From positions 434,001 through 498,000 of the forward strand of contig NZ_JAMXKF010000001.1 of assembly GCF_024220585.1 (NCBI RefSeq): a stretch of 64,000 nt of DNA, in the 5' to 3' direction. The position numbers were made by a program, and so were the translations under genes. The DNA is from Dyadobacter diqingensis. GTDB lineage: Bacteria > Bacteroidota > Bacteroidia > Cytophagales > Spirosomataceae. Below the pieces are notes generated by a model, which was given only the letters and a program-made list of their open reading frames with translations, was not told where the DNA came from and made no database searches. Every line of letters starts with the position of its first letter. The first letter of the stretch is position 1. Positions 53,791-63,086 of this stretch are shown piece after piece.

Positions 53791-53939
53791 TGTTATTTCA
53801 AAAATTTTCAGTCATAAATTTTACCATATTTTGAAATTTTATAAATAGGCAATATTATATTCTGGTAAATAATATTTTTTATGCCATAAATTTCATATTT
53901 CAATAATTTGACTGTTATTTTACAATAACTTATTGATTA

Positions 53940-54551
53940 ATGTTCTTGGATAAAAAGCAACGCATCCTTTTAGAAAATGAAATTCTTCTGGATCTCTGGC
54001 AGCAATCAAAAGCCGGAGACAGTGTTGCTTTCTGCCATCTTGCCGACAAACTTTACCGTACGCTTTTCAATTACGCAACCAGTTTCACCAGCGACCGCGA
54101 ATATATCAAAGACGCAATTCAGGAGCTTTTGATACATATCTGGGAAAAACGCCAGACAATCAATATCCAGTTTGTTACCATTTATTTTCTCAAATCGCTC
54201 CGGAATCAGCTTTTACAGGAATTCCGACGCAACAAGCGCCCGTTTTTAGGGATTGACGAAATTGAAGAAATAACGGATAACCAAACGATAGAAACAGAAA
54301 TTGAAGAAAGTGAAGCATATTCGGAAAGTCAGCGCCGGGTGAAAAATGCGATCAATGAACTTCCCAAACGCCAGAAGGAAGCCATATTCCTGAAATTTTA
54401 TGAAGGTCTGGAAAATGAGCAGATCGCAGATTTAATGCAGGTCAACAGGCAATCTGTTGCAAATTTATTATTCAAGGCCATTTCAACACTAAAAAGCCAG
54501 ATACCTTTCATAAGCCACTGGATATTAATCCTTTATACGCTTATTTATTAA
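53940..54551 (+). CDS. FecI-like ECF sigma factor, locus B
   Basis: A 203-residue sigma factor. Region 2: YRTLFNYATSFTSDREYIKD, then IQELLIHIWEKRQTI. Region 4: RQKEAIFLKFYEGLENEQIA, then VNRQSVANLLFKAI. It ends with a hydrophobic tail (IPFISHWILILYTLIY). It resembles the sigma factor at 106-822 more than that of locus A. It precedes FecR, SusC and SusD of locus B. Confidence 0.93.
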   Translation: MFLDKKQRILLENEILLDLWQQSKAGDSVAFCHLADKLYRTLFNYATSFTSDREYIKDAIQELLIHIWEKRQTINIQFVTIYFLKSLRNQLLQEFRRNKRPFLGIDEIEEITDNQTIETEIEESEAYSESQRRVKNAINELPKRQKEAIFLKFYEGLENEQIADLMQVNRQSVANLLFKAISTLKSQIPFISHWILILYTLIY

Positions 54552-54696
54552 GCTCAACCTCCCGATCCGCCACAGCAGATCAGTAGTTTATTTCTCTCTT
54601 TCAAAAAAATTCAAAAAATAATTTTACAAAATAGAGTATTGACCAATGATTTCTGCATCCTTTATCTGAATACGCAATACTACCGTCTGACTTACG

Positions 54697-55815
54697 ATGC
54701 AAGATTACAGAAATATACAACCTGAGGAACTAGCTGTTGACCATTCGTTCCGCCTTTGGAAATTATCCAATGATGCGGATGCAGGCAATTTCTGGACAAA
54801 CTGGTTATCTGAAAATCCTGACAAACAAGATGTGATCGATAAGGCCAGCCACTTGCTGGACACCGTATTCCAGGCATTTGACGACGTAAGCGATGACGAG
54901 GTTCGTGATGAAATAGATCGTCTGTCGATTTCTTTGGATCAAAAAACAGAAACATCGTCTGCAAAACGATTGATATTCCGTCCGGAATGGTACCGCGCTG
55001 CCGCGTCTATTCTCGTAATTCTGGGGCTTGGATGGTGGCTGACCAACAAATATTCTCCGGCCAAACAAAGCAATCCTTTGTACAACCAGATCATCAGCCA
55101 GATCAAAGAACCGCTGTTAAAGGCAGTCAATGATACAGAGCAGCCAAAACTGGTTTCTTTACAAGACGGAAGTACGGTGCTTTTGCAACCTAAAAGCAGC
55201 ATCAGCTATCCTAAATCTTTTACAGGTGAAAAAAGAGAGGTTTTTCTTTCGGGCGAAGCTTTCTTTGAGGTAGCCAAGAATCCTGAGCAACCCTTCTACG
55301 TTTACGCAAACAACCTGGTAACCAAAGTTTTAGGAACCAGCTTTATCATCAGCGCATTTGAAGGTAATAAGGATGTTAAGGTTGCTGTCAAAACAGGAAA
55401 GGTTTCGGTTTTTGCGCTAACAGACGAAAACCTGGAAACGCAACAGGCTGATAATAAGCTTGGAGGTATGATACTCACCCCTAACCAGCAAATTGTTTTT
55501 TCTCCAAAAGATCTTCGGTTGACCAGAAGCCTTATTGCCGATCCGGCACTTCTTGATTTACCGATTCAGAAACAATCATTTAACTTCAAGGGCACACCCA
55601 TTAAGGACGTTTTTGCTGCGCTTGAAAATTCATATGGTGTCAAAATTCTGTTCGATGCAGAGATTATGAAGAATTGCTATCTGACAGCTTCATTATCAGA
55701 CGAACCACTGTTTGAAAAAGTAGACCTGATTTGCCGCACCATTAACGCACAGTATGAACAACTCGACGCCAGCATTATCATTTACAGCAAAGGCTGCTCC
55801 TATCAAAATGAATAA
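54697..55815 (+). CDS. FecR-family anti-sigma factor, locus B
   Basis: A 372-residue regulator. Cytoplasmic segment (EELAVDHSFRLW, FWTNWLSENPDKQDVIDKA); membrane helix about 108-125 (AAASILVILGLGWWLT); FecR domain about 150-265 (LQDGSTVLLQPKSSISYPKS, GEAFFEVAKNPEQPF, VLGTSFIISAF); C-terminal DUF4974-like part (FKGTPIKDVFAALENSYGVK). The cytoplasmic part is the closest match in the window to the shortened FecR at 940-1329. Confidence 0.94.
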   Translation: MQDYRNIQPEELAVDHSFRLWKLSNDADAGNFWTNWLSENPDKQDVIDKASHLLDTVFQAFDDVSDDEVRDEIDRLSISLDQKTETSSAKRLIFRPEWYRAAASILVILGLGWWLTNKYSPAKQSNPLYNQIISQIKEPLLKAVNDTEQPKLVSLQDGSTVLLQPKSSISYPKSFTGEKREVFLSGEAFFEVAKNPEQPFYVYANNLVTKVLGTSFIISAFEGNKDVKVAVKTGKVSVFALTDENLETQQADNKLGGMILTPNQQIVFSPKDLRLTRSLIADPALLDLPIQKQSFNFKGTPIKDVFAALENSYGVKILFDAEIMKNCYLTASLSDEPLFEKVDLICRTINAQYEQLDASIIIYSKGCSYQNE

Positions 55816-56128
55816 CTGATCATCACTAAAACAAAGGCCAAAATACAGCCGATTTTCATCGAGAAACACACAAGAAAGGCATTAAAAAAGCATTACCGAT
55901 TTCAGTAATAAGTGAACATTCCCCGCAACCTATACTATTATGAACTCTAAATGAAATTAAGCCTATGACAACAACCTTCGCCTGATTACGCTCCAAAAAA
56001 AACAGTCGATGATGCGCCAACATCACCGACCACAGTCATCCCATTTGTAAGCTCATTACACCTTCCGCACTGCTGCGGATACCAGGGAATCATTTTGCCG
56101 AATCCATTAACCCGACAAAAACAAAATT
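55816..56128. other. Intergenic region before the locus B susC
   Basis: 313 bases between FecR and SusC genes, where the promoter read by the locus sigma factor is expected. An imperfect palindrome (ATTACCGATTTCAGTAAT) lies at 55892-55909. No gene is seen. Confidence 0.35.
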
Positions 56129-59100
56129 ATGTCAAAATCAATACATTATCAACATGCTTTGCAGAAAATCATGCGTATGAGTCTGTATCAAGCTTTACTT
56201 GCAGTGATCTTCACTACTCTGGTCCACGCAAACAACGTGAACGGACAGAGAGTGCTCGATCAAAAAGTAACCTTACGTTTATCCAATGCCGAAATCGATA
56301 AAGTACTGGATAGAATAGAAAATGTTACGAAGGTTAAGTTCATGTATAACCCTCAGATCTTTAATAATCAAAAAGGTTCTTTCAAGTTTCAGGATGAGTC
56401 GTTGTCCGAAGTCCTTGGAAAAATTCTGTCACCATATAACGTAACTTACGAGGTAGTACAGGACCGCATCATTTTAAAGCGCGAACAAAGTACGACCGAA
56501 ACAAAATCTCCAGCCAAAGAGGCGCCAAAAAAGAGTATAACCGGAACAGTAACCGATGAAACGGGCTCAGGACTTCCCGGTGTTAGTGTTCTGGTAAAAG
56601 GAACACAACGTGGTACTTCCTCGAATGCGGACGGAAAGTATTCTCTTGAAATTCCGGATGGCGAGCTGGCTACCGCCGTGCTGACATTCAGTTTTGTTGG
56701 TTATACTTCACAGGATATACCCGTGAGCGGAAAATCAGAAATTTCCGTTCAGCTTGCACCAGAAGCCAAAGCACTGAACGAAGTGGTTGTAACGGCCCTT
56801 GGTATTTCAAAAGAGAAAAAGGCGCTGGCCTATGCCGTAACCGAAGTAAAAGGCAGCGAATTTACACAGGCACGTGAAAACAACGTAGCCAATGCCCTTA
56901 CAGGTAAAATTGCAGGGGTAAACGCAACGGGCATGTCAACAGGCCCGGGCGGATCAAGCCGTATCATCATTCGTGGTAACGGTTCTTTGAGTGGAAATAA
57001 CCAGCCATTGTATGTAATCAATGGTATGCCAATGGACAACAGCGTACCAGGCGGTGGAAACGCATCAGACGGAAACGGTAACAACACCGACCGCGGTGAT
57101 GGTATAGGAGGTATTAACCCCGACGACATCGAATCAATCAGTGTTTTGAAAGGCGGACCGGCAGCGGCTTTGTATGGCGCACGCGCTTCTAATGGTGTTA
57201 TTTTGATCACCACCAAAAAAGGAAGAGCGCAAAAAGGAATCGGTGTTGAGTTTAACAGCAACTTTTCAACAGAAAGCCTTTCCATTATTCCTGACTGGCA
57301 ATATGAGTATGGACAGGGATTAGATGGTGTAAAACCAACTACCCTGGACCAGGCTAAAAGTACAGGCCGTCTTTCTTACGGAGCCAGAATGGATGGCTCT
57401 CCGGTAATTCAGGTGGATGGTCAGCTACACCCATATTCGCCGCAAAAAGATAACCTTAAAAACTTTTACAGAACAGGTACCAACTACATCAACTCAATTG
57501 CTTTCACCGGTGGTAACGAGGTAGTCAACTTTCGTTTTGGCCTTAACAATACAAAATCAAACAGTATTGTCCCTAACTCTGATTTCACAAGACGCATCGC
57601 TAATTTAAACGTTAATGCAAATCTCGGTAAAAAATTAAGCGTTGAAACCGTTGTTCAGTACAACATTGAAGATGGCCATAACCGTCCAAAAGTTGGTTAC
57701 GCAGATTACAACCCGCACTGGGCAACTTATTTGATCGCAAACACAGTAGATATCAGAACCCTTGCGCCGGGATATGACGCATCAGGAAAAGAAATCCAGT
57801 GGAATCCTGTTCCTGCGGCACCAAACCCATACATGGTTGTTAATAAATTCAAAAACGACGACAAGAAAAACCGGTTCCTTGGTCAGGCAAACATCCGTTA
57901 TGACATCCTTGATAATTTGTTCATTAAAGGAAGTGTCAGCCAGGATTACTATAACTTCAAATACGAGTTTATCGTACCAACGAACAACGCTTACCAGCCT
58001 TTGGGTACGTACGAAGCCAAAAATACGACATCATCCGAAACCAACGGAATGTTGACGTTGAATTACAACACCAATTTCTTCGAAAACCTTAGTTTTTCAG
58101 CCTTGGTTGGTGGTAACACACAAAGAAGCATCTATGACGAAACGACTTACAGAGGAACAGAATTTACAATCCCCAACTTTTACAGTTTCACAAACCTTGC
58201 AACCTCTACTACCACTCCCTACTACGCAAAAACGGGTATCAACTCCGTATTTGGATCGGTTGATTTAGGTTACAAAGGATTGGCATACATTACAATGTCA
58301 GGTCGTCAGGACTGGTTCTCGGTTTTGAACACTTCAAGCAATAGCATTTTCTATCCGGCAATCGGTGGAACGTTCATTATTTCTGACGCTTTCAAATTGC
58401 CGCAAGTTGTAAGTTTTGCAAAACTTCGCGCTTCGTGGGCACAAGTGGGTGGTGCTACGGTGGATCCATACATTATTTATCAGAGCTACGCTATGGCTCA
58501 AGGTGGTCATAACGGAAGGCCGGTTCAGCAATTGAACTCTTCTTTGGTTCCAAACCCAAATTTGAGACCATTAACGTCAACAACATACGAAGCAGGTCTT
58601 GAAGCAAGATTCTTCAACAACCAGTTAGGACTGGACGTAACTCTCTACAACCGTAAAACAACGGACGATATCGTAAAAAGTGATATCGCTGCGAGCTCAG
58701 GATATACTCAGGCTTTGCTAAACGTAGGTGAATTGAGCAATAAAGGGATTGAACTTTTGGTAACAGCTACACCTCTTAAAAAAGCAAACTTCACATGGGA
58801 TGTGAGCTACAACATGGCTTACAACAAAAGTGAGATCATCCAGCTTGCTGACAACCTGCCAACACTTACGGTAGGAACAGGTGTTGGTGGCGGTGTTATC
58901 AACAACAAAGTGGGTGGATCTTACGGGGAAGTTTGGGGATACAAGAAAAAAACAGACAACCAGGGAAATGTTGTTTACAACACAGCCAGCGGATATGCAG
59001 TACGGGGTGATCTTGAAAAATTGGGAAGAGGTATTCCTCCTTTGACTATGGGTATCACAAACACATTCCGTTATAAAAACTTCTCTCTGAACATTTTGGT

Positions 59101-59563
59101 GGATGGTAAATTCGGAAGCGTTGTTTACTCGAACATGTATCAGTATGCATACCGTTTCGGTTTGCCAAAAGAAACACTCCCAGGTCGTGAGACTGGTCTG
59201 ACTGTAACCGGTGTAACGCCAGAAGGAGCGCCATTCTCAAAAACATGGAAAAAAGAAGAAGTTGATACATACTACGACAATGACAAAAACTACACGTCGA
59301 TGTTTACGTTCAACAACGACTTCATCAAGCTTCGTCAGGTTATTTTCAGCTACAACCTGCCCGTTAATAAAATCTCGTTCCTGAAACTGCAATCTGCTTC
59401 TGTTTCACTTGTTGGTCGTAACCTGCTGCTTCTTTATAAGGATAAGAAAAACAACTATTTCGATCCGGAATCAAGCTACACAAATGGTAACGCACAGGGC
59501 CTTGAAGCCTTCGGTGTGCCAAGAACAAGAAATCTTGGTGTGAACCTGACAGTGAAATTTTAA
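56129..59563 (+). CDS. SusC/RagA-type TonB-dependent outer-membrane transporter, locus B
   Basis: A 1144-residue receptor with signal peptide (about 12-38, YQALLAVIFTTLVHANNVNG region). STN domain at about 46-112 (VTLRLSNAEIDKVLDRIENV); CarboxypepD_reg-like domain about 132-212 (ITGTVTDETGSGLPGVSVLV); plug (ALTGKIAGVNATGMSTGPGG, QPLYVINGMPMDN); barrel ending TRNLGVNLTVKF. The STN domain implies signalling to the locus B FecR. Only distantly similar to the locus A SusC, so the imported ligands may differ. Confidence 0.96.
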   Translation: MSKSIHYQHALQKIMRMSLYQALLAVIFTTLVHANNVNGQRVLDQKVTLRLSNAEIDKVLDRIENVTKVKFMYNPQIFNNQKGSFKFQDESLSEVLGKILSPYNVTYEVVQDRIILKREQSTTETKSPAKEAPKKSITGTVTDETGSGLPGVSVLVKGTQRGTSSNADGKYSLEIPDGELATAVLTFSFVGYTSQDIPVSGKSEISVQLAPEAKALNEVVVTALGISKEKKALAYAVTEVKGSEFTQARENNVANALTGKIAGVNATGMSTGPGGSSRIIIRGNGSLSGNNQPLYVINGMPMDNSVPGGGNASDGNGNNTDRGDGIGGINPDDIESISVLKGGPAAALYGARASNGVILITTKKGRAQKGIGVEFNSNFSTESLSIIPDWQYEYGQGLDGVKPTTLDQAKSTGRLSYGARMDGSPVIQVDGQLHPYSPQKDNLKNFYRTGTNYINSIAFTGGNEVVNFRFGLNNTKSNSIVPNSDFTRRIANLNVNANLGKKLSVETVVQYNIEDGHNRPKVGYADYNPHWATYLIANTVDIRTLAPGYDASGKEIQWNPVPAAPNPYMVVNKFKNDDKKNRFLGQANIRYDILDNLFIKGSVSQDYYNFKYEFIVPTNNAYQPLGTYEAKNTTSSETNGMLTLNYNTNFFENLSFSALVGGNTQRSIYDETTYRGTEFTIPNFYSFTNLATSTTTPYYAKTGINSVFGSVDLGYKGLAYITMSGRQDWFSVLNTSSNSIFYPAIGGTFIISDAFKLPQVVSFAKLRASWAQVGGATVDPYIIYQSYAMAQGGHNGRPVQQLNSSLVPNPNLRPLTSTTYEAGLEARFFNNQLGLDVTLYNRKTTDDIVKSDIAASSGYTQALLNVGELSNKGIELLVTATPLKKANFTWDVSYNMAYNKSEIIQLADNLPTLTVGTGVGGGVINNKVGGSYGEVWGYKKKTDNQGNVVYNTASGYAVRGDLEKLGRGIPPLTMGITNTFRYKNFSLNILVDGKFGSVVYSNMYQYAYRFGLPKETLPGRETGLTVTGVTPEGAPFSKTWKKEEVDTYYDNDKNYTSMFTFNNDFIKLRQVIFSYNLPVNKISFLKLQSASVSLVGRNLLLLYKDKKNNYFDPESSYTNGNAQGLEAFGVPRTRNLGVNLTVKF

Positions 59564-59584
59564 TCATTAAAAATTTTAGTGAAT

Positions 59585-61147
59585 ATGAAAAAGCTTTTAA
59601 GATTATTATATCTGGCCCCTATGGCCCTGCTCTTTGCCTCTTGCGACAACGGGTTTGAAGAAATGAACGTGAATCCAAACGCATCTACTTCGGTTGTGCC
59701 TGGTTTCCTTTTCACCAGAGCTCAATTGACAACTGTCAGCAATAATTATACTGGCGCAGCTTACCTGACTATCGGCGGCTCGATGCAGCACTTTGCCACT
59801 TACAAAGAGGTTCCTGGTGCTGGCGACAAGTATTTTAACTTTTCTTATTCAACAGGAAGCTGGGCACTTTATGGTGGTGATCCTGCAACGGCTGGTGCTG
59901 TTATCGATATTGAGCAGGTTATTGCAGCTGTGAAGGCCGTACCGACGGATGTGAACAAACTTTCCGTCGCACGTATATGGAAGGCGTATCTGTATCACCG
60001 ACTGACGGATTTGTACGGTGACGTTCCCTACAGCGAAGCCGGCAAGGCACTTACAGACAAAAATTACACGCCAAAATATGACCAGCAGTCCGCCATCTAT
60101 GCAGATATGCTAAAAGAATTGGAACAAGCGATTGCAGCTTTTGATCCGGCCCAGGCTACTTTCGGCACTTCTGATTTGATTTATGGAGGCGACATCACCA
60201 GGTGGAAAAAATTTGGTTATTCTCTGATGCTGCGTTTAGGAATGCGCCTTACACAGGTTGATGCAGCCTTAGCTAAAACATGGGTGCAGAAAGCGATTGC
60301 CGGTGGCGTGATTACAAGTGATGCCGACATTGCATCGATAGCTTATGTGGACGGATCAGTTACTGCAAGCAGAAACTTCATTTCAAGCGGTTTGATGAGT
60401 ACAGATTATGTATCGCCGGGCGGAGATAATGTAGAAGGTGGAAAATTTGCTAAAACGTTGATTGATCATCTTAAAACAACAAAAGATCCACGTCTAAATG
60501 TGATTTCTGTTGTTTGGGTTAAACCAACTGCAACGTCCGCTTATGTGGCTGATACGGCAACGGCTTTACAAAAAGGTATGCCAAATGCTGCATTCAACTC
60601 GTTGCCTGCTGATTTCGATTCGTACTCGGAACCAAATCCAAATACGATTTTGAAATATAACGCGCCACTTCTGGTTTTCACAACAGCAGAAACACACCTG
60701 CTTTTGGCAGAGGCTGCGGTAAGAGGATGGTATACAGCAACAACTGCTGAGGCGGAATACAAAAGCGCCGTTACTGCGGGGATGAAACATTGGGCATTAT
60801 TTGGAAGCGCGGGTATCATTTCAGATGCACGGATCAACGCCTACCTTACAGCAAATCCATACAAAACAGCAGGAAGTATCGAAGAGCAGATCGAACAGAT
60901 TTCAACTCAGAAATGGGTGGCTTTGTTCCTTGAAGATGAATACGAAATCTTCTCCAACTGGAGACGCACGGGATATCCTAAATTGACGCCTACGAACTAC
61001 CCTGGAAACCTAACGGGTGGAAAAATCCCAACAAGGTTCCAGATTCCTGATTCGGAAGGGATTTACAACGAAACAAATTTCATCGAAGCAAGAACGAGAC
61101 AGGGAGGTACAAACAGCCTTTCCAGCATTGTTTGGTGGGATAAATAA
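59585..61147 (+). CDS. SusD/RagB-family substrate-binding lipoprotein, locus B
   Basis: A 520-residue SusD-like_2 lipoprotein with lipobox LLFASC (Cys at about residue 19) followed by DNGFEEMNVNPNAST. Helical body: ARIWKAYLYHRLTDLYGDVP, RWKKFGYSLMLRLGMRLTQV. C-terminal block: ISTQKWVALFLEDEYEIFSN. ATG at 59585 is chosen over GTG at 59579. It begins 21 bases after susC and is followed by a ridA gene after 39 bases with no terminator between. Confidence 0.95.
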   Translation: MKKLLRLLYLAPMALLFASCDNGFEEMNVNPNASTSVVPGFLFTRAQLTTVSNNYTGAAYLTIGGSMQHFATYKEVPGAGDKYFNFSYSTGSWALYGGDPATAGAVIDIEQVIAAVKAVPTDVNKLSVARIWKAYLYHRLTDLYGDVPYSEAGKALTDKNYTPKYDQQSAIYADMLKELEQAIAAFDPAQATFGTSDLIYGGDITRWKKFGYSLMLRLGMRLTQVDAALAKTWVQKAIAGGVITSDADIASIAYVDGSVTASRNFISSGLMSTDYVSPGGDNVEGGKFAKTLIDHLKTTKDPRLNVISVVWVKPTATSAYVADTATALQKGMPNAAFNSLPADFDSYSEPNPNTILKYNAPLLVFTTAETHLLLAEAAVRGWYTATTAEAEYKSAVTAGMKHWALFGSAGIISDARINAYLTANPYKTAGSIEEQIEQISTQKWVALFLEDEYEIFSNWRRTGYPKLTPTNYPGNLTGGKIPTRFQIPDSEGIYNETNFIEARTRQGGTNSLSSIVWWDK

Positions 61148-61186
61148 TGCCGCAAATTCAATTTTTTTTCAAATAACAATAGCCGT

Positions 61187-61651
61187 ATGAAAACAGAACG
61201 CAGATCAATCCTCAAAAAATTATTCGCCTCGGTAGCTGGTGTAACAGGTCTTGGCATCGCTTCTTCACAAGCAAAAGCTTTGGAAGCTGCACCTGAAAAG
61301 GAAGTTGGAAATGTTGTTAACCACCAGGACGTACCACTGTTTTCAGGGCATACCAAATTCAATAACATGGTGTTCATCGCCGGAAAAGGAGCCCATTTCG
61401 AGGGAGACATTACCGCGCATACCAAACATGTTTTGGATGAATTGGAAAAAGAATTGATCGCAGCAGGCTCTTCCATGAGTAAAGTTTTAAAATGCAGCGT
61501 ATTCCTTCATGACCTTAACGACTACAAGGCGATGAATGAAGCATACAAAGGTCGTTTCGGCGACAAACCACCGGTTCGTACAACCGTTGCGGTTTACGGA
61601 GGTGTGCCGGGAAATTCACTTGTTGAAATCGACTGCATCGCATACATCTAG
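61187..61651 (+). CDS. RidA-family protein with twin-arginine-like signal, locus B
   Basis: A 154-residue paralogue of the protein at 53266. The twin-arginine-like motif ERRSILKKLF is kept, but the signal's hydrophobic and cleavage region differ (ASVAGVTGLGIASSQAKALE). The RidA domain is nearly identical, with R131 as carboxylate-binding arginine. The coding DNA shows many third-position differences from the locus A copy, so the protein identity reflects selection rather than very recent duplication. Lies directly after susD; terminator follows. Confidence 0.92.
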   Translation: MKTERRSILKKLFASVAGVTGLGIASSQAKALEAAPEKEVGNVVNHQDVPLFSGHTKFNNMVFIAGKGAHFEGDITAHTKHVLDELEKELIAAGSSMSKVLKCSVFLHDLNDYKAMNEAYKGRFGDKPPVRTTVAVYGGVPGNSLVEIDCIAYI

Positions 61652-61660
61652 TAAAAAAAT

Positions 61661-61705
61661 AATATCACTGAGACTGGTCTCCCCGGCCACTCAGTGATAT
61701 TTTTA
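61661..61705 (+). terminator. Terminator between ridA and the SelA-like gene in locus B
   Basis: AATATCACTGAG (61661-61672) pairs perfectly with 61690-61701, followed by TTTTATTT. The SelA-like gene begins only 34 bases later, so read-through or an embedded promoter is needed. Confidence 0.75.
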
Positions 61706-61738
61706 TTTCTATTCCTAACCATTCAGTGCCGCAATATC

Positions 61739-62968
61739 ATGCTTAGCAGAAGAAAACTTATCAAACGCCTTTCAACTGTACCTCTTTTGGGAGGACTGGT
61801 TGGCGGCGTAATACCTTTCGAATCGGCCATCGCTTCAACAGGCCCGAAGGTACCCGCTCCAAGAGATTTATTTAAAGAACTGGGTGTCCGCACGTTCATC
61901 AATGCTGCCGGAACACTTACTTATATGACCGGTTCGCTCATGCAGGACGAAGTTCTTGAAACGATCAATTATGCATCGAAGGAATTTTGTATGCTGGACG
62001 AATTGCAGGATAAAGTGGGCGAAAAAATCGCCAAACTTGTCCATTCAGAAGCTGCGGTGGTTACATCGGGCGCGTTTTCCGGTATGACATTGGGCCTCGC
62101 CGGGATATTGACCGGCATGGATCTTAAAAAAGTACAGCAACTGCCTCATCTGGAATACACTGGTATGAAATCGGAGGTGATCTGCCAGAAAGGTCATGAC
62201 ATTGTTTATAACCACGCATTAACCAATACCGGTTGTAAAATGGTCATGGTGGAAACGGTGGAGGAACTTGAAAAAGCAATTAACGAAAGAACAGCTTTGA
62301 TGCACTTCCTGCATATCCAGTCGGATCAGGGAAAAATTATGCATGAAGAATGGGTTGCCATCGGTAAAAAACACAACATCCCGACTTCCATAGATATCGC
62401 TGCGGACGTACCTCCAGTAGAAAACTTATGGAAGTTTAACGACATGGGTTTCAGTTTCGTAGTCGTTTCGGGAGGAAAAGCCATGCGTGGGCCGCAAAGT
62501 GCGGGATTACTCATGGGCAAAAAAGAAATTATTGCTGCCGCGCGTCAGCATATGCCGCCAAGAGGCTTCAATATCGGTCGTGGTATGAAGGTGAACAAGG
62601 AAGAGATTCTGGGCATGTTCGTGGCCGTTGAAAAATTCATAAATCAGGATTATAACAAACTTTGGAAAGGCTGGGAAACCAGTGTAGCCTTGATTGAAAG
62701 TACAGTCAAAACAATCCCTGGCGTTTCTACACACGTTACTGTAAACCCGCTGGGCAATCACACGCCGACTTTAAAAATCAGCTGGGATGCTTCGAAAACA
62801 AAATTCGAAGGAAAGGATCTGATGGAAGCCATGCGCAAAGGAACTCCGTCCATCGAAGTCGGCGGTGGTGGCAAAGATGCTGTGAACGTGACAGCGTGGA
62901 TGCTTAAGCCAGGGCAGGACAAAATTGTCGCAACAAGATTAAAAGAAGAACTATCAAAAATATCCTGA
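61739..62968 (+). CDS. Exported SelA-like PLP-dependent enzyme (ammonia-lyase type), locus B
   Basis: A 409-residue paralogue of the enzyme at 46362. ATG at 61739 gives a clear twin-arginine signal (SRRKLIKRLS, then VPLLGGLVGGV); the TTG at 61694 lies inside the preceding terminator and is rejected. The PLP lysine is K247 in VSGGKAMRGPQSAGL. Shared blocks include LGVRTFINAAGTLTYMTGS, VTSGAFSGMTLGLAGILTGM, and NIGRGMKVNKEEILGM. The substrate pocket may differ: CFSALT in locus A is AFSGMT here. Expected to act in the periplasm on a related amino substrate. Confidence 0.88.
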   Translation: MLSRRKLIKRLSTVPLLGGLVGGVIPFESAIASTGPKVPAPRDLFKELGVRTFINAAGTLTYMTGSLMQDEVLETINYASKEFCMLDELQDKVGEKIAKLVHSEAAVVTSGAFSGMTLGLAGILTGMDLKKVQQLPHLEYTGMKSEVICQKGHDIVYNHALTNTGCKMVMVETVEELEKAINERTALMHFLHIQSDQGKIMHEEWVAIGKKHNIPTSIDIAADVPPVENLWKFNDMGFSFVVVSGGKAMRGPQSAGLLMGKKEIIAAARQHMPPRGFNIGRGMKVNKEEILGMFVAVEKFINQDYNKLWKGWETSVALIESTVKTIPGVSTHVTVNPLGNHTPTLKISWDASKTKFEGKDLMEAMRKGTPSIEVGGGGKDAVNVTAWMLKPGQDKIVATRLKEELSKIS

Positions 62969-63086
62969 TTGATGAGATCCGAAAACCGGTGAGCAATACC
63001 TTCTGAAATAGTAAAGAGTTAATTGCACGCGGGCTGTCATGATAATGAATTGCAGTAAATAATTAACTATTCCTAAATCCCTTAAT

